A DNA stretch of 64,000 bases from Adineta ricciae. Its lineage: Eukaryota; Rotifera; Eurotatoria; Adinetida; Adinetidae. The stretch spans positions 62,001-126,000 of the forward strand of contig CAJNOJ010000134.1 in the NCBI GenBank assembly GCA_905250025.1. The letters run 5' to 3'. The notes below the pieces were generated by a model. That model saw nothing but the letters and a program-made list of their open reading frames with translations. It was not told where the DNA came from and made no database searches. Both the position numbers and the translations under genes were made by a program. Below, in pieces: positions 23,862-32,757 of this stretch (its first letter is position 1; each line of letters begins with the position of its first letter).

Positions 23862-24620
23862 ACAACGATCTATTTCCTTCACCTTCTTCGATCAGAATCT
23901 ACCACATTTACCTGATGAAGAATCCGATGCCATCTATCAGCAAAGTTTCATGTGGAACCTGGTGACTATAAGTCAAAGTTAACTTTTTCTGATCTTTTGC
24001 AGAGGAATATATAACCAATGAAGATCTGTATTCTTGGTTTACACCAATCGATCGAATCGAAAACTATCAATTCATGGAATCAAAAAAGACCACGACTACA
24101 AATCATCTCAGTTGAAAATGCGAAATGTTGCGGTTTTCTTCTGACAATTTCTTGTATTCAAGAATAACAAGATCGATTTCTAGAAAAAATATTTTCGAAT
24201 CATGATGATTCTGTACCGTTTGGGTGTTGGTCAACATTCAAATGCGTTCTTCTACCATCATTTGGTTTATCTTCAATTTATGATCATTTCCATTATGATA
24301 CAACATGTTTTGATTGTATTGAAGTTCAGTATTCGTCGAAGTTTTGGATACCAGCGATTCCAATTTCATATGACGATCTATACCTTGCATTTGAAAAGGC
24401 TGATGCTGTGATATCAATGGAACGAAAGCTTCGAGATCTGTATATCTGTGAAAATGGCGAAAGCGATCCTCAACCGAAGAAAAAATGTATTCTATTTCAA
24501 TCGATTTGTGACGGACATCTTCAGCTATTATCAAAATCGATTGCTGGACAAAATGAAAAAACTAATGGACGTCAACGTGTTTCGATTCGTACTGAAATGA
24601 TTCATACGTTTACCCAGTGA
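23862..24620 (+). other. Unassigned exons, possible gene with captured promoter
   Basis: Open stretches joined by plausible splice sites. The first ends ...FFDQNLPHLPDEESDAIYQQ SFMWNL before a GTGACT donor at about 23960. The second follows a TTTTGCAG acceptor near 24001 and reads EEYITNEDLYSWFTPIDRIE. The third, from about 24145, is open for about 130 codons to TGA at 24618 (for example CVLLPSFGLSSIYDHFHYDT, FEKADAVISMERKLRDLYIC). No family is recognised. The first exon shares a short stretch (TTCACCTTCTTCGAT) with the acetyltransferase gene. There is no ATG in a convincing position, so it may be decayed. Confidence 0.3.
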
Positions 24621-26140
24621 GAAAATAAATGATGACCATATCGATTGTCTCGGTGTGATTGATGAAACAAAAGTATGCGATGGAGATTTCTACTGCTGGA
24701 ATATATTTTAACATTACACGTCTATTTGACAACTGACAATGTCACGTCTTCAAGTGAACAACAGTTTATTTCGGAAATAAACGAAAAACCAAAAACTACA
24801 GAAAAGACTCTGGCTATACATATATGATGAGGAGGGAAATATTCCAGTATATGATATTTCCAAAAGCAAACAAGACAACAATGACACCTAGAGAAAGGAG
24901 ATGTCCCAACGATGTTACTATATCACAGACAAGGTTCTAATTTAAAGTATATTTGTCTTGAATTCAATTTGCTTTCAAATCATGAAATTTCCACTCGAGA
25001 TTATTCAGTATTGGAAACGCATGTTTGAACCCTTAAGTAATATACGAAATCCAGCAATGTACATTTTTTCTCTGCTCATTACTTATAGAAAATATCCATC
25101 GAGAAAATTATTTCAAAACAAATTTTATTTGTTAAAAAGATATCATGCTATCGTGGACTTCTTCAACACTCTTAGTTGAAGAAATCTGACTGAGTAAGAC
25201 ATGTATTTGTTCATATCAAAGTGAACGAATAATTGAGTTTATATCTGCTGTTTCAGGCATTTTCCGATTTTCGACAAACTCCATTCGAAATAATTATTCA
25301 ACTGATCGATGATAGTCATGAAAGAACCGTTCATTTGCATTTCAAATTAACTGATTTATTCGTCAGAGATTGTAAATCGAAATCATAATTTATCGTACGA
25401 AAAAAAAGAATTTTGCAATCCGTATTAATATCTTTAAGAAGCACCGATTAAATTACCGTGGAAATTTATGATTTCCGATCGTCAATACATGTTTACCCGT
25501 CCATCATCACAATCGTACACACACATGTATCCGTGCGAAAGGCTTTGGTAGCAATCATTGTTAATATGAAGAGAAATTCGGTTCAGTACGAACCATCTTT
25601 CTTCGAACTAAAAAAAATATTATTAGGAAACGAAATTATTATTGATTGACTGAACCGTTCTCTATTGATCTGATTCATTCAATGCGACTTTTATTGAAGA
25701 TTTGGACAAGAACTATGATTTTCTCACCACTCAAAACGAGATGTTTGAAGAAGTGAGATTGACCAGACATATGAACTTATCCGATCGCTGTCCTCACATG
25801 AGCGAAGTATTCAATCGAATATACACACGTTCACTTACATCATTGCTTATCGTTTCCTTCGTTGAGTTTGAAACTGTTCAAATCTGATGAAAAGTATTTA
25901 TTTGAACATAAATCATAATCTAAGTTAAACAATAACAATACTAAAGCAAAATCAATTGATATAATGTGGCATATCTATCGATATATGTGATCACAGTATA
26001 TCGAATAAGTCATAGAGCAAATATGAATTTTAAAGCAATTTGTTGACAGTGACAGGAAATGAGAGCATGGATCTGTATTTGCACACGGGAAATATATCAA
26101 TCGAAATGCCGACACTTACTAGTTTTTTAACTTTTTCATA
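24621..26140 (+). other. Exon-like fragments of unknown gene(s)
   Basis: After a good acceptor (CTGTTTCAG at 25248-25256) lies an open piece reading AFSDFRQTPFEIIIQLIDDS ending in TAA at about 25388. 25450-25649 ends ...PSFFELKKILLGNEIIID-stop, and 25701-25887 reads ...MFEEVRLTRHMNLSDRCPHM... to TGA. These look like real coding remnants but cannot be linked in one frame. The rest of the stretch shows nothing. Confidence 0.25.
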
Positions 26141-26149
26141 TTAGTTGAA

Positions 26150-26672
26150 TTTTTCTATGGATCTAAAAATGAATTTGTTAGTTTCATGAAGAATAAAGTT
26201 TCCACATCGATACATACCATTGATGATATTCGCGATTCTATCTTCGCTGAAATACTCCATTAAGGCATCAAACTGTTTCTTTTGTTCAACTAAAAAGAAA
26301 CAGAGTATTTAATAATGTAAAATACATGAAACGAATGGATTACCACCACTGGCTAGTGCATTTCCAATTTTCTGACGAAGTTTTCTTAAATCCATTTGTA
26401 TCTCAACATGTCTGTCAAAGCAAAACGAAAACTACCAATGGACGGACAGCAATCTAAATACTTACGTCTTTAATCCACATAAACTTTTATTTCGTTTGGT
26501 GCCATTCAATTTTTCAATCTCGTGTATGTCGTTCAATGCATCTTGAACAAAGTCACATTGTTTTATTCAATAATTCCAAATGATGTTACCTACCTTCCCA
26601 TTGAAACCGATCAGAAAAGAGTTTAGCACGATCAGATAAATATTGGATCCTTTCCGATTGCTTGCATTCGCC
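26150..26672 (-). CDS. Unknown protein, C-terminal exons (5' end cut by a MITE)
   Basis: Five minus-strand exons with correct GT...AG phases read ECKQSERIQYLSDRAKLFSD, then ALNDIHEIEKLNGTKRNKSL, then HVEIQMDLRKLRQKIGNALA, then VEQKKQFDALMEYFSEDRIA and NIINDP-stop. The protein is charged and helical, with heptad-like leucines, so a coiled-coil subunit of some complex is likely. I do not recognise the family. The coding sequence stops at the inverted-repeat element at 26674-26870. I could not find the earlier exons beyond it, so the gene is probably broken. Confidence 0.5.
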
Positions 26673-26673
26673 C

Positions 26674-26870
26674 TAGTGGCGGCGCCAAGGGGGGGCGAGG
26701 GGGGGCTGAGCCCCCCCAAAAACTGTTTGAGCCCCCCCAGATTTTGAAAATTTTTTGGTACAAACTGATAAATTCTTGTAAAAAATACCAATTTGTGGGG
26801 GCTGAGCCCCCACAAAAAAATTTTGGGGGGGCTGAGCCCCCCCAAAGTGAAAATCCTGGCGCCGCCTCTA
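26674..26870. mobile_element. Short inverted-repeat element (MITE) with G7/C7 hairpins
   Basis: Ends TAGTGGCGGCGCCA and TGGCGCCGCCTCTA form a 14-bp terminal inverted repeat with one mismatch. Inside, GGGGGGGCTGAGCCCCCCC-type blocks occur three times, in marked contrast to the AT-rich surroundings. There is no coding capacity. No clear target duplication is visible. It resembles the GC-rich MITEs of cut-and-paste transposons; the parent family is unknown. Confidence 0.75.
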
Positions 26871-27311
26871 CTTATACTCTATACTATATGCTATCGTCGA
26901 GTTCCGAAGTTTCACGCGGCGGAGATGCCGTTTGTTGCTCATATGCTGACTGTAACGATAATGATATCGTTCATCTCTTTCTGTTCTTTATTCTCTCACC
27001 TCTATATCATACTATCTCCAGGTCATGTAGAGTAGTCAATAAACATCGATACCGTGAGAAGCGGTCAGCTACTCAACCAGTTTGTCGTTACACTGACATG
27101 ACGGGGTACTTTTAGCTTCTAAAGTTTTTTTTTTGGATATATTGTAGTTCAAACAAATACCGTCTTTTACTGTCCCAGATAAATTAAATATTTCAGTGCT
27201 TAGAATATTTTTAAATCTCTGAATAAATGAAATATTATCGAAATCGTGTCACAGTGTTGAAGTACAAAATGGATAAAGACGATGATAATTTAGGTAACGA
27301 TGGCCTACTAA

Positions 27312-27348
27312 CATATATATATATATATATCTATATATATATATATAT
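27312..27348. repeat. TA microsatellite
   Basis: Alternating TA, interrupted once by TC, about 37 bp. Confidence 0.95.
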
Positions 27349-27406
27349 TCCCTTTTCTGAAAGAAAGGGTTATACAGCGTTTAAATGCTGTGTTAAAAAG
27401 CTTAAA

Positions 27407-27410
<4 letters not shown>

Positions 27411-27446
<36 letters not shown>
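27411..27446. repeat. CTGT tetranucleotide repeat
   Basis: About nine perfect GTCT/CTGT units. It is followed by CCCACGAAAAAATTTTTCG and palindromic ACCGCGGT words up to about 27600, perhaps all one repeat element. Confidence 0.9.
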
Positions 27447-27729
27447 CCCACGAAAAAATTTTTCGATCAAAACCGCGGTAGATCACGGTGCGAGAGGGCG
27501 TTGGTGTCAGCGGTTTAATTGAACCGTGAAAGTCAGACCTTTTATTAGGTTTTCTCACACCGGCCGAAACCGCGGTTTGAGAATACCGCGGTTATTAATG
27601 GTTTTTTCGAAAAAAAAGTAATTCACCATCATGGTGGTATATCATCTCTGCCGTCTATCTCATTATCATCTACTATCTTCACATGGTCATTTCACACCTC
27701 GGTCAGCTCATTAGATACCACTTCCTATN

Positions 27730-27984
27730 GTTATTAATTGCACCTGTGGTTTTATTTCATGTTACATTACCGCGTTTAATTCTATCTTATTTATCGAAAT
27801 GTATGAATTCAACACGTGATTCAGTATTATTTCTTTGTGGATATTTCATTTCATTTCATTTATTCCACCAATAATTACTTTTATGATTTTTGTTATTCCA
27901 TCAGAATTTTATAGAAAAGAATATCAAAAGTCAATAACACAATATCGACAACGAATTCAACAACACCTTCGACGAACATTTTAA
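27730..27984 (+). pseudogene. Rhodopsin-type GPCR, last two membrane helices
   Basis: Directly after the N at 27729 the frame reads LIAPVVLFHVTLPRLILSYL, then an extracellular loop (SKCMNSTRDS), then LFLCGYFISFH. A TTTCA repeat (three units) breaks the frame. In the next frame LFIPPIITFMIFVIPSEFYR follows, ending QRIQQHLRRTF-stop. The order is helix 6, loop, helix 7 with a proline-rich end, then a basic tail, as in class A peptide receptors of this kind of animal. Everything before helix 6 is missing at the N, so this is a misjoined contig end or a real remnant. Mariner begins 4 bp after the stop. Confidence 0.55.
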
Positions 27985-27987
27985 ATA

Positions 27988-29045
27988 TTAGGTTGACAAC
28001 TAAGTTTTTGCGTTTTTTTTAAATCTTATTTTTATTTTTAAACTTTAAAAAGATAACTAGCATTCAGTTATATATGTACCACTATTATCATCCCACGTTT
28101 GTAAAAGTCCTGAGGCTTTTGGTCACAGAACTTGACAATGCCCATTTTCGCATTGTTCTCGCCCTCGAACTTTTTCTCACGCAAGTGATGAGACAGAGAC
28201 CGAAAGAAATGGTAATCAGTTGGTGCGAAGTCGGGAGAATAAGATGGATGAGGAATGGTAATCCATCCGAGGCTTAATAATTTTTCACAGGTCGACTTTG
28301 CAACATGGGGTCTGGCGTTATCGTGTAAATAGCAAATTCGATCCTGCTTCCTCTTGAGTTTTTCTGCAACTCAATCCAGTTGTTGATAGTATAGGTCAGC
28401 AGTGATAGTCCAACCATCAGGTAGAATTTCCCAGTGAACAATTCCATTGACACCTCACCAAACACTTAACATCACCTTCACAGGGTGTAGAGCAGCCTTT
28501 GGTGTTGCTACGCCTGTTTAACCGCGACTTAGCCATTGACGTCTGTCCGTGTAGTTAACATACAACACCCGCTTCTCATCACCAGTGATAAGATCGCGTG
28601 GCCATTGATAGTTACGATGAGATGACATTAAATCCATACAAGCATCGACCCTGCATTGGAGCTGCTGTGGTGATAACTCATGAGGTATCCAAACTCCATG
28701 TTTGCATCTCTTGCCTGATTCGTTCAGATGTTTTTCCACCGCAGTATGTGAGCAGCCAAGCTGCTCTGTTAAATACCGTGGGTCAGTCGAGGATCTTGTT
28801 CGATGAGCTGCTTTAAAAGATCTACACCCAATTCTAATGGTCTACCGGATCGAGGTAAGTCGTCGAGTTCTAAGTTACCGTTCTCAACGCGATTGAACCA
28901 ATGTTGTGCTGTACGAATAGAGAGTACATCATTACCCATCGTGCTGCATATGTTGTGTGCTGCTTCCGTTGCGTTGTGACCCAAACGGAATTCATGAAGC
29001 AAAAGCACTCGGAGCTTCCTGCGTGATATCTTCATGTCTAATTCG
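27988..29045 (-). mobile_element. Mariner transposon, truncated and frame-broken
   Basis: The 3' end (at 27988 on the plus strand) carries the mariner terminal repeat TTAGGTTGACAACTAAGTTT. On the minus strand the N-terminal part reads SRRKLRVLLLHEFRLGHNAT, then LSIRTAQHWFNRVENGNLEL and DLPRSGRPLE. The catalytic core follows in pieces: ITGDEKRVLYVNYTDRRQWL (first Asp), a HDNARPH-like motif (second Asp), and YSPDFAPTDYHFF with the third Asp, giving DD34D. Several frameshifts and stops break the frame, and the 5' terminal repeat is missing where it meets AT-rich sequence at about 29045. It is dead. It inserted at a TA just after a GPCR stop codon. Confidence 0.88.
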
Positions 29046-29157
29046 AGATCAACATCCATTAGGCATGTACCAGTACCACTCAATACCGTCAATACTAAGC
29101 TAATACCAATACCAAATACCAAGAGTATTGATATTGGTACATACCTAACATCCGTAT

Positions 29158-29205
29158 CCACAAGTAACGCTCGTCGAGGCAGACTCACTTAGCTCTTTCT
29201 CGTAG
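29158..29205. repeat. Element end related to the left edge of the nested insertion
   Basis: Reads ACAAGTAACGCTCGTC, a variable stretch, then TAGCTCTTTCTCGTAGAAAT. The same order occurs at 10105-10152. An inverted match of the last part (CTACGAGAAAGAG) closes the insertion at about 11100. The rest of this copy cannot be delimited. Confidence 0.6.
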
Positions 29206-29556
29206 AAATATCGCTTGCGGATGTTATATTTTTAATGCATTATTGTATATATAAGTTTATTTCCAACATAGATTAGATATTTTCAAGAAATACCAATACA
29301 ATTAGAAACATTATGGATGATGACATCAAAAAACGAAACAAAGAAAACACGATAGGCAATATCTGGTACAACGGCAGAAAAACCGACAATTATATAATAA
29401 TTAACATAAGTGTAAATAGAGATAAGGGAAATGAACATTTATAAATAATTATTTTAAGATGATTTCAAATTATATTACGTTTTATATGCCTACCATGAAA
29501 CTAGACTGTTAGCAAAGTATCGATTTACACATATTTACGAAATGAAAGAGGCACAC
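29206..29556. other. AT-rich, no gene seen
   Basis: About 350 bp between the element end and the helicase remnant; no supportable feature. Confidence 0.4.
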
Positions 29557-29775
29557 TCTCGTTTTGTCTTTTTGTCAAGTTCATCTAAACGTTTCAGTTC
29601 AGCGCCTTGAGCAAGAGAAGGTCGTACTTGTAGAGCCTTTATATCAAAAGATCGAACAATGACTATGCCTTCCGCTCTCTTCACTTTGCTGAGTGGTACA
29701 TATACTCACGTCATTTGCAATGTCTGAAGTGGAACTTGAAGATCGACTACAATTTTGTTCATTGTGAGTTCTTGC
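29557..29775 (-). pseudogene. PIF1-family helicase, C-terminal remnant (Helitron-like)
   Basis: The minus strand reads AQELTMNKIVVDLQVPLQ, an in-frame TGA, then VYVPLSKVKRAEGIVIVRSF followed by DIKALQVRPSLAQGAELKRL and DELDKKTKREC. The order (QG.T-like block, VYV.LSRV, I.ILR.FD, the basic tail) is the end of PIF1-type helicases as carried by Helitrons. The stop codon and the lack of helicase motifs I-V show it is a fragment. No Helitron ends (TC...CTRR) could be placed. Confidence 0.6.
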
Positions 29776-29804
29776 GCTTTATATGTAGTTCTCAGGTTAT
29801 TATG

Positions 29805-30035
29805 GCACGGTCGGTTCCGGCCGGTTAGGTTCGTTTTCCGACCATTTCCTTGCCGCCGAATTCCGGCCGGAAGTTCAAACGTAGGTTCCAGTCATTTCCC
29901 GGCCGTTTCCTGCAAACTTCGAGCTGGAAACGGTCAGGAACCTGCCGGAACTTGCTGGAATCGGCGAAAACTGTGCCGGAATCGAGAAGAGCTGTACCGG
30001 AACCGACTCAGATTTCAATGGATCCAGTCGCCGGA
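29805..30035. repeat. GC-rich stretch of CCGGAA/TTCCGG words
   Basis: TTCCGGCCGG, TTCCCGGCCG, GTGCCGGAATC, GTACCGGAACC and related words recur many times in both orientations within about 230 bp, far above the local GC level. Open frames here come from the repeat. Confidence 0.7.
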
Positions 30036-30723
30036 ATGATCGACCTGGGGCTCGTCTTTTCGTCATTGGTAAGTTTGGTTGTGACATGGAGTGTTCACAT
30101 TTTATGTGAACATACTTGGGATACTCTTGTTTGGTAGTAATACCTGATGACATTAAAGCTGAATAATATTGTAAAGCACAATCTTCAAACAAAGGCAAAT
30201 CTCACTCAATAAATACGTTCATAAATGTTTGTATATATATACATATATGCGTGTGGATGCGTCTGTTTTGCACGTCAAGAGAGATCAATAGCCTAGTTAT
30301 TCAAATCTATCATGACCGATAAACTTAAATCGCGAAGAAGCAATATTAGTCCTTTCTTTAACGTTTTCTGCGTTCTTTCATGTTATTTCAATTATTTTTG
30401 ATGGTGTCTTTTTTGAACATCCAAACAGAAGAAGGTATGGAAGTTAATAAAAGCTGATAACGAGTCTTATAATATTCAATAAGTCTTTTTCTTATCTATT
30501 TCTTGTATAATATGGGAATCCTACAAAGCGTCAAATCATGCGAAAGATGGAGCCACATTTTCAATTTAGCAAATTTTGTATTATATTGAAAGTTAATTCA
30601 AGATTTTGTATTTATCTCAATCTTTAGAAATAAGAGTCATCATGCCAGAATAAACTGATTCGTTTTAATTAAATGACAGATCTTTTTTTCGATTTGACTT
30701 ATCTATGATCTCATTCCATGAAA
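30036..30723. other. Upstream region of the acetyltransferase gene
   Basis: AT-rich; no gene recognised. Confidence 0.4.
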
Positions 30724-30800
30724 CAGAAAACGATCATACGTTTCTTCGCGAAATGATGTTGCCGCTTTCTTCTCTGTATAGAACTTCTATGCTGTCAGAA
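30724..30800 (+). promoter_or_regulatory. Probable core promoter of the acetyltransferase gene
   Basis: Contains TGTATAGAA (TATA-like) and lies about 150 bp before the ATG at 30953. It is matched at 23785-23858, the only well-conserved part shared by the two regions. Confidence 0.4.
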
Positions 30801-30952
30801 TAACGACACTACCAATACGTATGCGAAAAAAATGTAATCGATCAAGCATAACAATTTCTTATTTTACGTCTAGATACACTATACGTATAGAAATATGGTG
30901 AATATTGTCAATTTTCGTAACCGCTCATACGAACACATTCTTTCTTACGATA

Positions 30953-31480
30953 ATGCGTCGTTTGTTACAAGGAATAAGACAGAAAAAAGACCTGAACGAT
31001 TTAATTTCTTCACCTTCTTCGATTCAAATCTACCATCATATTCCATTCCCATTAAATGATCTTCTTGGTGTCCTCTACCCATTATTTGGAAGTTATTATC
31101 CATTTGAAGAATTTCTTCACATGATTTACACAGTTCATCACATCTTTTGTGCATATGATATCGTACAGAATCGTTGCGTCGGTTGTGCATTACTCAATAA
31201 TACGGATAATACTAATCAAAGCATTTACATTATGCTGTTTGGTGTTCAACAAACAAATCAAAATCAAGGCGTCGGTACTTATTTGCTACAAACAGTAATC
31301 CAATGGGCGCATCAAGCTGGCTATCAACATATTCATTTAGATGTTTTTGTTGAGAATTATAAAGCCATTGGTTTATATGAAAAAGTTGGTTTTCAAAAAT
31401 ATAAATTCTTACCAAATTATTACATTCATACGTCGAAACGTCCTCCACATGCCATTCGAATGGTTCTTTCATTCGTATAA
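30953..31480 (+). CDS. GNAT-family N-acetyltransferase, NAA50/NAA60-like
   Basis: A single-exon frame of 175 residues from ATG 30953. The acetyl-CoA signature is TNQNQGVGTYLLQTVIQW (motif A, Q-x-x-G-V-G). It is preceded by a strand, SIYIMLFGVQQT, and followed by HIHLDVFVENYKAIGLYEKV and GFQKYKFLPNYY, the motif B tyrosine-helix typical of GNAT enzymes. The closing NYYIHTSKRPPHAIRMVL resembles the NAA50/NAA60 end, suggesting protein N-terminal acetylation, but the peptide substrate cannot be told from sequence. It acts in the cytosol or at a membrane surface; no signal peptide. Confidence 0.75.
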   Translation: MRRLLQGIRQKKDLNDLISSPSSIQIYHHIPFPLNDLLGVLYPLFGSYYPFEEFLHMIYTVHHIFCAYDIVQNRCVGCALLNNTDNTNQSIYIMLFGVQQTNQNQGVGTYLLQTVIQWAHQAGYQHIHLDVFVENYKAIGLYEKVGFQKYKFLPNYYIHTSKRPPHAIRMVLSFV

Positions 31481-31614
31481 TTCACAACAAATGTCACTGT
31501 GATACCGCTTATGTTCCTTTTCTCAATTGAACATATACCAAAAAGGAGATACTTGAATCATAATCGAGACACAACAAAAAAAAAGAACAAATTCTCATAT
31601 ACAATAAAGAAAAG

Positions 31615-31900
31615 AGTTTTTTGTTAAAAAAGATCTTCTGTCACAACATATGGAAAGTTATATAGTCGTGACTTGATTCACACTCATTGGCAAAGCATGT
31701 TTTACTTGTTCTCGTGTGAAAAAAAGACCATATCTTTGAAGATAGTCTTCAGTTCAAAGATTGAATGAGATTGCCGATCATATTCGATAACTGTACAGTT
31801 TTCAGACTTATGAGGAGAAGTTAGCAGAGTCTGTGATTGAGTTTGTGTATAGACAGTTGTTGTACTGCATTGTTGATTGATAAATTGCATTTAAATACTA
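31615..31900 (-). pseudogene. Decayed duplicate of the STIL 3' end
   Basis: Matches 32672-33075 in order. The reading starts MQFINQQCSTTTVYTQTQSQ and LLTSPHKSEN, as in STIL, but about 115 nt is missing and the conserved STAN motif is lost, so it stops after a scrambled end (..FSHENK). The downstream flank also matches (GTTAAAAAA(GA)TCTTCT, then CACAAC(A/G)TATGGA). This is a local tandem duplicate about 1.1 kb from its source. Confidence 0.8.
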
Positions 31901-32671
31901 AAATGGATACTCAAAAAAGGAAAAGAGAACAAGAACAGTTTGATTATTGTTTTCGAGTTCGTATACATCGAGTTATTCTGCTCCAATGAAAGTGGTGTAT
32001 GTGAAAAGAAAGAAATTATGTTTGTTCAATAAATTATTTAACGTAATTGTAATAAGATGTTCATTCTTTTTATTGAAATACTTGTTTATCATTATAGGAA
32101 TCTCTTTTCTCTTGTTTGGCTTTACATATCATCTCTCTTTTCGTATATAATGAACCAAGTGTTATTTACTTGGAACACCTTGCTTCTGTTTAACATTCAA
32201 TAAATCTAACGACTAAAAACGACACTTCAGCGAGAAAGAGCTGAATCAGTTTGCTTTTTTTTTCCTTTGATAATTTGTAAGATTTATCAAAAATAAAGAT
32301 AGTGATCAAGTCGTGCATAAATTTCATTCATTCTGTAAAATAGAGTGATAAATAACAAGGGTGAGGGTGTTCGGAAATGTATTTTTGCTTGCCGATTTTG
32401 TACCAGACTCGAGAATGGCGAATTTTGGGAATTTATTCTTTAATGGAAAACATGATGAATGTGCTCGTCGTTTTTTTATCTCTCCCTCACCGTTCAATGT
32501 GTGAATACGAGAAATGTAACAAATAAGCTTGAACATTAGATAAATATTTTGACCAAATGCACATTCTTACTTCTTCCCAACTCGTTAAAGTGTTCGATAC
32601 ATGCTATCAAGTTTTTTGTTTATTATTTGAATATGTATGCAAGGAAGATTCGCATTTACAGTAAAAAAAAA
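31901..32671. other. Spacer between the STIL duplicate and STIL
   Basis: AT-rich; no gene seen. It contains GAGAAAGAGCTGA at 32231-32243, faintly like the element end at 29158, not enough to call. Confidence 0.4.
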
Positions 32672-32757
32672 GAATTTGCGTTAAAAAATCTTCTATCACA
32701 ACGTATGGAGAAAAACAATATTCATGAATGAATTCATACTCATTTGCAGATCATGTT

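Larger units (their letters stand above)
26871..27729. other. Non-coding, with simple repeats
   Basis: Contains a TA tract (27312-27348), a CTGT tract (27411-27446) and a GC-richer stretch with repeated ACCGCGGT words (27460-27600), up to the N at 27729. No gene recognised. Confidence 0.5.

Noticed and set aside
29755-30198. Open frames of 94-107 codons on both strands
   Set aside because: Created by the CCGGAA-word repeats; no family and no start context.
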